Shown: in pieces, positions 9,802-17,535 of the stretch
Layout of the letters: each line of letters begins with the position of its first letter
Numbering within the stretch: the first letter of the stretch is position 1
Source of the DNA: Neobacillus sp. SuZ13
GTDB taxonomy: Bacteria; Bacillota; Bacilli; Bacillales; Cytobacillaceae
Direction: 5' to 3'
Assembly (NCBI RefSeq): GCF_030123365.1
Contig: NZ_CP126107.1
Location: 1,969,501 to 2,033,500, forward strand
Length of the DNA stretch: 64,000 nucleotides
Program-made: the position numbers and the translations under genes
Notes under the pieces: model-generated
The model's input: the letters and a program-made list of their open reading frames with translations, nothing else
Databases searched by the model: none
Told to the model about the DNA's origin: nothing

Positions 9802-10565
9802 TTGACGATATTTTAGAGCAATTACAAAATGGTACATTGACAGTAGCGGAAACAAAAGAAAAACTTGCATCCTATGAAAATTTAGGGTTTGCAAAAATTG
9901 ACCATCACCGTAAAAATAGACAAGGCTTTCCTGAAATTGTGTTTGGAGAAGGGAAAACAGCTGACCACATTTTAGCGATTGTTCAATCACTGCGGGCAAG
10001 GAATGATTCTGTACTGGTTACACGTATTTCTCGGGAAAAAGCGGTATTTGTACAAAAAGAATGTCCGGATTTTGAATATAACGAGATTGCCCGGACACTC
10101 GCATGGGTGAAAGAAAAGCCGAAAAGGGATGGACCATATATCGCGATTGTGTGTGCGGGGACATCGGACTTGTCCGTTGCTGAAGAAGCAGCTGTAACAG
10201 CCGAAACGTTAGGTATTCCAGTCCGTCGTATTTACGATGTTGGTGTTGCTGGGCTGCACCGCCTCCTTGATAATATAGACGAAATACGAAGTGCGACTGT
10301 TTCGGTTTGCGTCGCTGGAATGGAAGGCGCGCTTCCGAGCGTGCTCGGAGGACTTGTCAGGAATCCGATTATTGCTGTACCGACAAGTGTCGGGTACGGT
10401 GCAAATTTCAACGGATTATCGGCACTTTTATCGATGCTCAATTCATGTGCATCAGGTGTAAGCGTCGTCAACATCGATAATGGGTTTGGTGCTGCTTACA
10501 ACGCAGCGCTCATATACAAACTTGTACATAAAGAGGAGATTAATAATGAGGACATTATATCTTGA
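9798..10565 (+). CDS. larB: LarB, pyridinium-3,5-biscarboxylic acid mononucleotide synthase
   Basis: LarB carboxylates the pyridine ring of nicotinic acid adenine dinucleotide and hydrolyses it, the first step in NPN synthesis. The C-terminal half resembles PurE, as expected: IVCAGTSDLSVAEEAA, RIYDVGVAGLHRLL, VAGMEGALPSVLGGL and PTSVGYG. The length of 255 residues is normal. The start overlaps larE (ATGA) and the end overlaps larC1 by 20 bp, indicating tight coupling. Confidence 0.92.
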   Translation: MIDDILEQLQNGTLTVAETKEKLASYENLGFAKIDHHRKNRQGFPEIVFGEGKTADHILAIVQSLRARNDSVLVTRISREKAVFVQKECPDFEYNEIARTLAWVKEKPKRDGPYIAIVCAGTSDLSVAEEAAVTAETLGIPVRRIYDVGVAGLHRLLDNIDEIRSATVSVCVAGMEGALPSVLGGLVRNPIIAVPTSVGYGANFNGLSALLSMLNSCASGVSVVNIDNGFGAAYNAALIYKLVHKEEINNEDIIS

Positions 10566-11460
10566 CTGCTTTTCCGGCATAAGCGGTGACATGGTAATCG
10601 GTGCACTTATTGATGCAGGTGCCGATCCTTTTCAAATGGAAGAAGAGTTAAAAAAGCTGAACATAGAAGAAGAATATACTCTATCCTGGGAGAAAGTCGT
10701 CAAAAACGGTATTACCAGTACAAAATTTGGTGTCATTCTCTCCGGAGAATCAGAGCATAGTCATGTTCACAGCCACAGCCATGAGCACCAGCATGAACAT
10801 AGTCATGATCACGGACATAGGCACAGCCATGAACACAACGACAGTCACAGCCATGAACACCAACATAGTCATGATCACAACCACAGTTACAGACACAGCC
10901 ATGAACACCAACACGAACAAAGCCATGATCACCACCATCATCATGAACACCGTGCGTACAAACAAATTGTCGAGATGATCAATGCGGCAAACTTTAATGA
11001 ATCGGTTAAGAACATGTCGCTCGCTATTTTTAAAAAGATCGGTGAAGCAGAAGGGCACATTCACGGTCTTCCTCTCGAAAAAGTTTACTTTCACGAAGTA
11101 GGCGCGGTGGATTCAATTATAGATATCATTGGTGCAGCGATATTAATCGATCAACTTGGTATTAAATCGATTCAGTCATCAGCTATTACAACTGGGTCCG
11201 GAAGTATTCGTATTGATCACGGCATTTATCCGGTTCCGGCACCTGCCACATTGGAAATCTTAAAAGGGGTGCCGATTGCCGCAAGCGATATTCGCTCGGA
11301 ACTGGCAACGCCGACTGGTGCTGCCATCGCCGCGGTTTTAGCAGAAATATTTTGCCCGCTCCCTGCCATGACTGTCGAATCAATCGGCTATGGTGCGGGA
11401 ACAAAAACATTTAAAGATCATCCGAACGTCCTTCGCATGATCATAGGAGAGACGCAATGA
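10546..11460 (+). CDS. larC1: LarC1, N-terminal part of the nickel-insertion enzyme (cyclometallase)
   Basis: LarC inserts nickel into the dithio pyridinium nucleotide using CTP. The start ATG 10546 lies behind AAGAGGAG and gives the typical TLYLDCFSGISGDM; the open frame from 10480 is not the real start. Residues ~70-135 form an extreme histidine-rich stretch of His-Ser/His-Glu/His-Asp repeats, a probable nickel store. After it come VYFHEVGAVDSI, SSAITTGSGS and ATPTGAAI. The frame stops at ILIGE-like sequence where larC2 begins with an ATGA overlap one frame back. Other bacteria split LarC the same way and join it by -1 ribosomal frameshifting. Confidence 0.9.
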   Translation: MRTLYLDCFSGISGDMVIGALIDAGADPFQMEEELKKLNIEEEYTLSWEKVVKNGITSTKFGVILSGESEHSHVHSHSHEHQHEHSHDHGHRHSHEHNDSHSHEHQHSHDHNHSYRHSHEHQHEQSHDHHHHHEHRAYKQIVEMINAANFNESVKNMSLAIFKKIGEAEGHIHGLPLEKVYFHEVGAVDSIIDIIGAAILIDQLGIKSIQSSAITTGSGSIRIDHGIYPVPAPATLEILKGVPIAASDIRSELATPTGAAIAAVLAEIFCPLPAMTVESIGYGAGTKTFKDHPNVLRMIIGETQ

Positions 11461-11933
11461 ACCGTCCACCGGATCAAGAGCATCTTGATGACCAGATGGT
11501 CAAAATGGAAGTGAACCTTGATGATATTTCCGGTGAATGGCTTGGCTATGTAATGAATCTGTTGTTTGAATCAGGAGCAAATGATGTATATTACACGCCG
11601 ATTTTTATGAAAAAAAATCGTCCGGGTGTACTGTTGCAGCTTCTCTGTTCACATCAGATGATTCCCAAAATGAAAAAGATTTTGTTTGCTGAAACAACGA
11701 CGCTCGGTATCCGTTACTATCCACTTATAGTGCACCGGCTTGAACGCTCTTTTTCCAAATTGCTTACACCATGGGGAGAGGTAACGGTCAAGAAAGGGTT
11801 CCATGGCAGCGAACTCATACAGCAAGCACCTGAATTTGAAGATTGCCGGAACATAGCCGTGCAGAATAATATTCCTCTTAAACGGGTGTATGAAGAAGTA
11901 TGGAAGTGTCTTGGGGAGAAGAAAGAAAAATGA
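11457..11933 (+). CDS. larC2: LarC2, C-terminal part of the nickel-insertion enzyme
   Basis: 158 residues matching the LarC C-terminal domain: MEVNLDDISGEWLGYVM, GANDVYYTPIFMKKNRPG and ETTTLGIRYY. The frame lies -1 relative to larC1 and is open from 11415, so a fused LarC could arise by a -1 slip between about 11415 and 11460. I see no canonical X-XXY-YYZ heptamer there. Reinitiation at the ATGA overlap (11457-11460) is the simplest alternative. The end overlaps the start of a nickel-permease remnant by 4 bp. Confidence 0.85.
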   Translation: MNRPPDQEHLDDQMVKMEVNLDDISGEWLGYVMNLLFESGANDVYYTPIFMKKNRPGVLLQLLCSHQMIPKMKKILFAETTTLGIRYYPLIVHRLERSFSKLLTPWGEVTVKKGFHGSELIQQAPEFEDCRNIAVQNNIPLKRVYEEVWKCLGEKKEK

Positions 11934-12257
11934 GTTTTATGTCGATATTCCCAATTGGGTTCATACACGGTCGGGCTGGAAGTGCCGCTATGGTCATTTT
12001 AGGGATGTCGAACGCTTACATAGTTGAAGGAGCTGTTTATATTATTATATTAGGCGCAGGGACGATTGCTGGCATGCTGTGCTTTACGACGATACTCGGC
12101 ATACCGTTTGCCTTTAATAGAAAAAACACGGGTTTAAACCGATCACTCATCCGAGTGGCGGGAGCCTATTAGTTGTGCATTCGGACTTTATTATATGTAT
12201 AACCTGGGTGTAACTGAAGGTTTGTTTCGCTTTGGGCAAGTTAAAAAAGTTTTCTTT
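11930..12257 (+). pseudogene. Broken UreH/NicO-type nickel permease (C-terminal half, frameshifted)
   Basis: The first frame (ATG 11930) encodes GFIHGRAGSAAMVILGMSNAY and an ILGAGTIAGMLCFTTILGIPF membrane segment, matching the second HGLAGSAA-type half of UreH-like nickel transporters. It stops at 12172 after VAGAY. One base further, the other frame continues ISCAFGLYYMYNLGVTEGLFRFG, the family's usual C-terminus, so one extra T near 12170 broke the gene. The first three or so membrane helices and the His-rich loop are missing; the remnant starts right at the larC2 stop. An intact copy would have supplied nickel for the Lar cofactor. Confidence in the family is good; whether an intact copy exists elsewhere is unknown. 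Confidence 0.75.
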
Positions 12258-12274
12258 TTAAAAAAGGAAGCTCA

Positions 12275-12306
12275 GACCGTTGGAAATATCCAGACGGTCC
12301 TTTTTA
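12275..12306 (+). terminator. Rho-independent terminator after the lar block
   Basis: Stem GACCGT...ACGGTC extended by GGA/TCC near the loop and followed by CTTTTTAT. It probably ends the sugar-acid/lar transcript. Confidence 0.85.
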
Positions 12307-12363
12307 TACTTATTTATCAAGCTGTAGATAATACACAACATGATATAGAGGAGGATAACACAA

Positions 12364-13386
12364 ATGACAATGATGAAAGCAGGTTTATTTCTCGCAGAGA
12401 AAAATGTAGCAATGGGTGAGCTGGAAAAGCCTATAACAAAGAATGGGGAAGCGCTTGTCAAAGTAAGTTTTGCTGGTATATGCGGCACAGATATGATGAT
12501 TTATTTCGGAAAGCATCCAAGAGCAAAAGTTCCACTGGCAATGGGCCATGAATTCAGCGGGGTAATTGAAAACATTAACGGGGAATCTGAATTCTCTGTG
12601 GGAGACCGGGTTGTTGTAGAGCCAACACTTAGCTGTGGAAAATGTGAAGCATGTCTTGCTGGTCAATCCCATGTTTGTAAAAACTTGAAGTTGATTGGAA
12701 TTGATAAACATGGTGGGTTTGCAGAATATACAACGGTACCCTTGGATCGTCTTCACCCAATCCCGGATGGGTTGTCGGACGCCCATGCGGCCCTTGCTGA
12801 ACCGGTTGCAGTTGCAGTTCATGCTGTGCGCCGTTCCAATTTGAAAGTAGGCGATAACGTAGCCATTTTAGGAGGAGGTCCTATTGGTTTATTGATTGGA
12901 TTAATGGCGAAGCGGGCTGGTGCAGATCAAATTATAGTATCAGATATTAGTCCTTACCGATTGGATAAAGCAAAGAAGCTTGGGCTTTTCGCGATTGACG
13001 CAAAGGAAGTTAATGTTACAGAAGAAATAAAGCAGCGGACAAATGGAGTCGGAGCTGATGTTGTTTTTGAAGTAGCTGGAACACAGATAACAGCAAATCA
13101 GATGATAGAAATAAGTAGAATACAAGGGCAGATCGTCGTAGTAAGCGTATACAAGCAGTCGCCGTTGATTGACATAGCAGCCATGCACTTCAAGGAAATA
13201 TCACTAACGACGACGAGATGCTACAGCCGGGGAGATTTTGAAAAAGCTATCCGCTTAATGGCAACAGGAATGGTTGAGGTTGCTCCATTCATTTCGCATG
13301 AACTTCCGCTTGAAGAAATTGCAAAGGGGTTCGAATTAATGGAGAACCCTGATGTGTCTTTAAAGGTTTTATTTCAACCTAATTAA
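12364..13386 (+). CDS. Zinc-dependent medium-chain alcohol/polyol dehydrogenase
   Basis: 340 residues of the sorbitol/threonine dehydrogenase branch. The catalytic-zinc residues are in GICGTD and GHEFSG, a structural-zinc set of four cysteines is in CGKCEACLAGQSHVC, and the NAD-binding loop is ILGGGPIGLL. It should oxidise a secondary alcohol of a sugar, sugar acid or amino acid with NAD(P). The start follows GAGGAGGATAACACA. It lies downstream of a terminator and 18 bp before a KduD-like gene, so the two probably form their own unit. The substrate cannot be named. Confidence 0.85.
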   Translation: MTMMKAGLFLAEKNVAMGELEKPITKNGEALVKVSFAGICGTDMMIYFGKHPRAKVPLAMGHEFSGVIENINGESEFSVGDRVVVEPTLSCGKCEACLAGQSHVCKNLKLIGIDKHGGFAEYTTVPLDRLHPIPDGLSDAHAALAEPVAVAVHAVRRSNLKVGDNVAILGGGPIGLLIGLMAKRAGADQIIVSDISPYRLDKAKKLGLFAIDAKEVNVTEEIKQRTNGVGADVVFEVAGTQITANQMIEISRIQGQIVVVSVYKQSPLIDIAAMHFKEISLTTTRCYSRGDFEKAIRLMATGMVEVAPFISHELPLEEIAKGFELMENPDVSLKVLFQPN

Positions 13387-13403
13387 TCGAAAGAGGTGCA
13401 GGT

Positions 13404-14165
13404 ATGGTCGGTAACTTATTTGTATTAGAGGGAAAAGTGGCAGCGGTGACAGGAGCTACCAGAGGAATAGGACGTTCTATGGCTTTGGCTTTAGCAGAAG
13501 CAGGTGCAGACATTGCCCTCCTCCAACGTTCGGTTGAACAAGACGATGTAAAGAACGAAATTGAAAACTTAGGAAGAAAATGTTTGGTTATTCCCTGTGA
13601 TTTGGAAAATGTGAATCAAGTAAAAGAAGCAATCCCTAGGGTCGTCGCTCACTTTGGAACGATTGATATTTTAGTGAACAATGCTGGTATTCAGCGCCGC
13701 TCCCCTTCAGTCGATTTTGAAGAGTCAGACTGGGATGATGTCATCAATGTGAATTTAAAGACAGTTTGGCTTTTATGTCAGCAGGCAGGTCGCTATATGG
13801 TTCCACAAGGAAAAGGAAAAATCATTAATATGGCTTCTCTACTGTCCTTTCAAGGAGGATTAACTGTCCCTGCTTATGCAGCAGCCAAAGGTGGTGTAGC
13901 ACAGTTAACAAAAGCCTTGTCTAATGAATGGGCTCAATACAATGTTAATGTAAATGCTATTGTTCCAGGTTATATAGCAACAGATATGAATAAAGCTCTT
14001 ATCAACGATGCTGCAAGAAACCGTCAAATACTCGAACGAATTCCCGCTGGGCGCTGGGGGAGTTCGGATGATTTTAAGGGGGCTGTGGTATTTTTAGCTT
14101 CAGATGCAGCAAATTATGTTCATGGTCACTTATTAACTATAGACGGTGGCTGGTTAGGTCGATAA
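13404..14165 (+). CDS. SDR-family oxidoreductase, 2-deoxy-D-gluconate/5-keto-4-deoxyuronate dehydrogenase-like (KduD-like)
   Basis: 253-residue classical short-chain dehydrogenase. It has the cofactor motif TGATRGIGR, the NNAG motif, Ser in NMASLLSFQGG, catalytic YxxxK (YAAAK) and a DGGWLGR C-terminus. The SLLSFQGG stretch and C-terminus are characteristic of KduD, which interconverts 2-keto-3-deoxygluconate and its 2,5-diketo form. Together with the preceding dehydrogenase it could feed hexuronate-derived compounds into the KDG pathway upstream. Confidence 0.82.
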   Translation: MVGNLFVLEGKVAAVTGATRGIGRSMALALAEAGADIALLQRSVEQDDVKNEIENLGRKCLVIPCDLENVNQVKEAIPRVVAHFGTIDILVNNAGIQRRSPSVDFEESDWDDVINVNLKTVWLLCQQAGRYMVPQGKGKIINMASLLSFQGGLTVPAYAAAKGGVAQLTKALSNEWAQYNVNVNAIVPGYIATDMNKALINDAARNRQILERIPAGRWGSSDDFKGAVVFLASDAANYVHGHLLTIDGGWLGR

Positions 14166-14419
14166 TCTTTGAGGAGATGCAATATTATCAATGCTATCTA
14201 GACCTTATGCGGGGGTATCGATTTAGAACAATTCAGGTTCAATGAGTTGGGAATAACTCGGCATTTTCAATTGTTCCTGGACCATGTTCGTTAGATGATG
14301 CCATAAGGAATTCATCTGATTGGATAACAAACCGTATTGAAGCTTTAATGAAGGTAATTGGCTATTAATAGAAATTTTTGTATAAAGACTTTAAACACAT
14401 AAAAGGGAGAGAACTCGAA
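14166..14419 (+). other. No intact gene; decayed coding-like sequence
   Basis: A ~36-codon open stretch (about 14264-14371) reads FSIVPGPCSLDDAI and then SDWITNRIEALM with no start. Neighbouring frames carry other short coding-like pieces. It looks like the 3' end of a lost gene, but I cannot name the family. Confidence 0.4.
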
Positions 14420-15247
14420 TTGAGAGCAAAAGTATATATTACGAGAAAAGTCCCCGATGAAATCATATCAAAAATGGAAAAAGATTGTGTTATCAGGATG
14501 TGGGAGGAAACGGATATACCTGTTCCAAGGGAATATTAGAAAAAGAGATTTCAGATGTAGAGGGACTTTTTTGTCTGTTGACAGAATCAATCGACAGAGA
14601 ATTACTTGAAATAGCCCCTCAGCTAAAAGTGTTAAGTAATATGGCAGTCGGCTACAATAATATTGATATTGTAGCAAAAAGAAAAAGGCATAACGGTGAC
14701 GAATACTCCCGGTGTTTTATCAGAAAGAACAGCAGACTTGACGTTTGCCCTGTTGATGGGAACAGCACGAAGACTAGTAGAATCATCAGATTATTTAAGA
14801 AAAGGAAGCTGGAAAACTTAGTCACCTATGCAATTAGCGGGACAGGATATTTATGGGGCAACCATTGGTATTATCGGTATGGGAAGAATGGGGCATCGTT
14901 AGCTAAAAGGGCTTTGATATGAATGTCCTATACTATAACTGTAGCCGAAAAATTGCATTAGAAGAAGACCTATTCTTATTAATACGGCTTGAGGCGGGAT
15001 AGTAAATGAAGATGACTTGTTCTCTGCATTAAGAGATGGGGAAATTTGGGCAGCAGGACTAGATGTTTTTGAGAAAGAGCCTATTTCCTTAAATCACCCG
15101 TTACTGACACTACCCAACGTAATGACATTGCCACACATTGGCAGCGCAAGTATTAAAACTCGAATGAAGATGGCTGAACTGGCAGCCGATAACTTGCTTT
15201 TAGCCATAAAAAAACAAACACCCAAGCATGTGGTAGTAGTCTATTAA
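14420..15247 (+). pseudogene. Decayed D-2-hydroxyacid dehydrogenase (glyoxylate reductase-like)
   Basis: The start TTG 14420 follows AAAGGGAGA and gives AKVYITRKVPDEI, typical of glyoxylate/hydroxypyruvate reductases. Family segments then appear in shifting frames: [41 protein letters not shown], and finally AAGLDVFEKEP and NVMTLPHIGSAS. At least three frameshifts, several stops and a deletion around 14930-15000 make it non-functional. A functional family member exists at 5442-6401. Confidence 0.85.
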
Positions 15248-15258
15248 TTAGAGACTCA

Positions 15259-15302
15259 TTCCACAGAAAAGAGCTCTACTAAAGAGCCCCTTTCTGTGGA
15301 AA
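15259..15302 (+). terminator. Strong hairpin terminator, possibly bidirectional
   Basis: Arms TTCCACAGAAA and TTTCTGTGGAA with an inner GCTCT/AGAGC stem. It lies between a plus-strand pseudogene and a minus-strand remnant, where a bidirectional terminator is expected. Confidence 0.75.
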
Positions 15303-15311
15303 AACTGGTGT

Positions 15312-15648
15312 TTATCCAATTGTTTTCATTTTTTTAACACGTTGAACCTTCTTAAAAGCAATTTTGCATAGAGAATAAATGCAATAGGCTTGAAGGCTAA
15401 AGATGAATAGTACGGATAAGAGAAAGATATAGAGAATTAATCCGCATAATACTAACAACATGATTATTAATAGTGTAATAGGAAAATAGGTGATTGATAA
15501 TATTAGTGAGTTTTTTATAGCACCTTTCGTTTTAACTGTTATTGAACAATGGTAGGAAAGATAAAAACGCTGCTGATTACAAAAATAAAGCCTATAACAA
15601 GTAAAATGGGAAATATAAAATTCTTATAAGGACCTGCTACTCCATTTG
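15312..15648 (-). pseudogene. Remnant of a YesL/DUF624-type membrane protein
   Basis: Read on the minus strand, two frames together give a membrane-rich C-terminal region: a VAGPYKNFIFPILLVIGF helix, then after a frameshift SITVKTKGAIKNSLIL and two more hydrophobic helices ending in KKMKTIG and TAA. The TxKxAIKNSL block between helices is typical of DUF624 proteins from sugar and pectin uptake operons. The N-terminus is absent. Family assignment is by pattern and moderate. Confidence 0.5.
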
Positions 15649-15864
15649 GTGAGGATTATGGCCAATCCCAGCTCTTGGTATTGGTTATGGGGAAACTAAA
15701 ATTATCGAAATCTATGATTTCTTTAAAGAAATTGTAGAAGCTTATACAAGCTTCACCAAACTTCAATGATGGCTACCGTATTGAAGTTTGGTGAAGGAAT
15801 TCTTGAATCAGCTCAAAAAGGTGAATGGGTAAAACTTGAAAAAACCCACGCGTCTGTAAAATAA
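15649..15864 (+). pseudogene. C-terminal remnant of a Gfo/Idh/MocA-family sugar oxidoreductase
   Basis: Across frames the plus strand reads PIPALGIGYGETKIIEIYDF, then SPNFNDGYRIE, then FGEGILESAQKGEWVKLE and a stop. This is the usual C-terminal layout of Gfo/Idh/MocA dehydrogenases (a SPxFxDGYR block before the last helix). There is no upstream part, and frameshifts occur at about 15748 and 15785. The second arm of a 17-bp perfect inverted repeat replaces part of the expected coding sequence. Confidence 0.65.
15751..15796. repeat. 17-bp perfect inverted repeat inside the Gfo/Idh remnant
   Basis: Arms CTTCACCAAACTTCAAT (15751-15767) and ATTGAAGTTTGGTGAAG (15780-15796) around a 12-base loop. 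It is not followed by a T-run. Confidence 0.9.
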
Positions 15865-16277
15865 TAGAAAAAGAGGCTTTTCAGTGAGGGGTTTCTTTGA
15901 TTTGTCTAGTTGTATGATAATTTATAGGGGTATGGAAAAAATTGTTTAACACCACCTGTAATCTTTATCTCTGGCTTGAAGGCTATAGCAGTAGGAAAAT
16001 AGGACAATAGAGCCTTTTTAGTGAATTATTTAGAATTTAAAATTAAGGAAATTTCAAACATAGGGCGTCGTGGTTTGGATAAAAATACGCCGAACAAACT
16101 GGGAGATTGAAACCATTACGAAGCATACTCTCGATATCATTAATCATTGTCGACCAAAACAACTGGTATAGTTTGTTAAACCTTCCTTCGAAACTATAAT
16201 GGGTTGTAGATCCAAAGGTGATTTTCAAAGAAATACGTCGAAAGTATTAGTCTAAAAGACTCTTGGAGGAGATTACT
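15865..16277. other. Gene-free stretch
   Basis: Only short open frames without ribosome binding sites or recognisable motifs are visible on either strand. It is probably decayed sequence. Confidence 0.6.
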
Positions 16278-16403
16278 ATGAAGGTTGTGAAGGTTGTTAT
16301 TTTATTCATTTTTTTAACAGGATGTAGCAATGCAAATGTTTCTTCAAATCCTCCAAAAAATGTACTGCTGTTACAAAGACTATTGAGGAGAAAAAGAATG
16401 TAA
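16278..16403 (+). pseudogene. Truncated small lipoprotein
   Basis: ATG 16278 follows TTGGAGGAG at good spacing. The product begins with a basic residue pair, a hydrophobic stretch and the lipobox LTGC, giving a 15-residue lipoprotein signal. The frame stops after 41 residues, but an alternative frame continues with hydrophilic sequence (TIEEKKNVIKFTDVEQAEAI), so a frameshift near 16365 likely truncated it. Function unknown. Confidence 0.55.
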
Positions 16404-16590
16404 TAAAATTTACAGATGTTGAACAGGCAGAAGCAATACATGTATGAGTCGATCTAGTATATCTTTTGGTTCATATAGAGGTAAATGAGTTATTTCTCTC
16501 CATTATGATACAAGACATTGAATACCATTAAATATACTGGTTCATGCTTCGCCGCAGCTTCACCCTATCTGAAAAAAACTGAAAATCTGC

Positions 16591-16773
16591 TCATAACAGC
16601 CTGAAATTTGGTTTCCCAAAAACATCTGTGATCACCACTTCCCCATCGAGGACGGTCCCTTTTGGAATGTTTAAATCTAATAGCCGAGGAAAACGATTGG
16701 TGACATCGGTTTTATGGCGGGTATAAAGTTTTTTATCTTCTATATTGGAATAGATGAGGAGGAACACATCCAT
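16591..16773 (-). pseudogene. Remnant of an ATP-dependent DNA ligase (LigD-type ligase domain)
   Basis: The 60-residue minus-strand frame contains LYTRHKTDVTNRFPRLLDL and IPKGTVLDGEVV, the region around motif Ia and motif III of ATP-dependent DNA ligases used in non-homologous end joining. The nucleotidyl-lysine motif upstream and the rest of the domain are missing, so this is a fragment. Confidence 0.65.
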
Positions 16774-17330
16774 TTTAGCTCCGAAAAATAATCATCATTA
16801 TTGGACAGTTCATCCGTTTTTATGGAGCAACATTGGGCTAATAAACATTTTTTTACCTCTATTTTATGATACTACGGAAACGGTTTACAGAAATTAGGTG
16901 GTTGTGGGAAGGTTTCTTTTCGGTGTATGGCAGGTTCAGCACCGGAATAGAAATGGAAAGAGATATCTGATATTAGTGCAATAAAAGTAACAAAGAACTA
17001 GAATTATCACTTTGCTAATCGATCCCCCAATAGTCACAAAAGCTCCGCAATTAATCCTAGTCAAAGAGCGATTTACTAATTTTAATTTCTTCTTGATTTC
17101 ATCATATGCTGTTACATGAGAATAAGGGGATTTCTTTGATGCTGTAGATGTTATGAAAGGAAAATCTAAAAGTTATGAGGTATACTTAATACTAGTGGAT
17201 TAGACATTAATACTAGTGATTAAATTAGAAAAATACTTGTGACACTTTCTTAATAAAACTAATTTGAAGTTGATTTGGTGAGGATTAAACTGTTTTAGGT
17301 GGTCAAGAAGATAATCAAAAAAAGGACGTC
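16774..17330. other. Gene-free stretch before the tRNA-Sec fragment
   Basis: No coding frame with a ribosome binding site is visible. A short direct repeat (TTAATACTAGTG twice, around 17187-17220) is the only structure I see. Confidence 0.6.
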
Positions 17331-17398
17331 CAGTCTTCAAAACTGCTTGAGACCTGCGTGCCAGGTCTGGTGGGTTCGATTCCCACGCAGTCCCGCCA
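17331..17398 (+). tRNA. selC: 3' fragment of tRNA-Sec (anticodon TCA, CCA encoded)
   Basis: The anticodon arm is CAGT-CTTCAAA-ACTG with loop anticodon TCA (17337-17339). A 7-bp long variable stem AGACCTG/CAGGTCT follows, then a T arm GTGGG-TTCGATT-CCCAC and an 8-base 3' acceptor strand GCAGTCCC plus GCCA. The long variable arm, 8-base acceptor and TCA anticodon identify selenocysteine tRNA. The matching 5' acceptor strand (GGGACTGC) and D arm are absent upstream, so this copy cannot fold into a full tRNA. Such 3' duplicates are the usual footprint of elements integrating into tRNA genes, and a truncated integrase follows 140 bp later. Confidence 0.8.
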
Positions 17399-17434
17399 AT
17401 ACTGACTTTCTTGTCAAACGAACAATTTCAAACA

Positions 17435-17496
17435 CACACAGTCTTTTGGTCATTTTAAACGAAACTGTGTGAAACCGAGAATACGAAACTGTGTGA
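17435..17496. repeat. Repeated ACGAAACTGTGTGA motif near the attachment-site fragment
   Basis: Two direct 14-base copies (17459-17472 and 17483-17496, 24 bp apart) and one inverted core CACACAGT (17435-17442). They lie between the tRNA fragment and the integrase, where arm-type integrase or excisionase sites are often found. That role is inference. Confidence 0.6.
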
Positions 17497-17512
17497 GTTC
17501 AGAACCTTCAAA

Positions 17513-17533
17513 TACTATATTTGGAGGTTTTTT
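17513..17533 (+). terminator. Hairpin with T-run before the integrase remnant
   Basis: AACCTTCAAATA/TATTTGGAGGTT forms a stem with one mismatch and a CTA loop, followed by TTTTTTAT. Confidence 0.6.
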
Positions 17534-17535
17534 AT

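Noticed and set aside
9595-9999. 134-residue minus-strand open frame opposite larE/larB.
   Set aside because: It lies antisense to two clear lar genes and has no supporting signals.
10750-10960. Possible CRISPR-like or tandem-repeat array from the recurring CACAGCCATGA units.
   Set aside because: The units are irregular, lack spacers and lie inside the larC1 coding frame as His-rich codons.
10727-11094. Long open frames on both strands over the His-rich part of larC1.
   Set aside because: They are shadows of the CAC/CAT repeat codons; no ribosome binding sites and the larC1 frame fully explains the sequence.
16043-16228. 61-residue minus-strand open frame in the gene-poor region.
   Set aside because: No ribosome binding site, no recognisable motif and the surrounding sequence is decayed.
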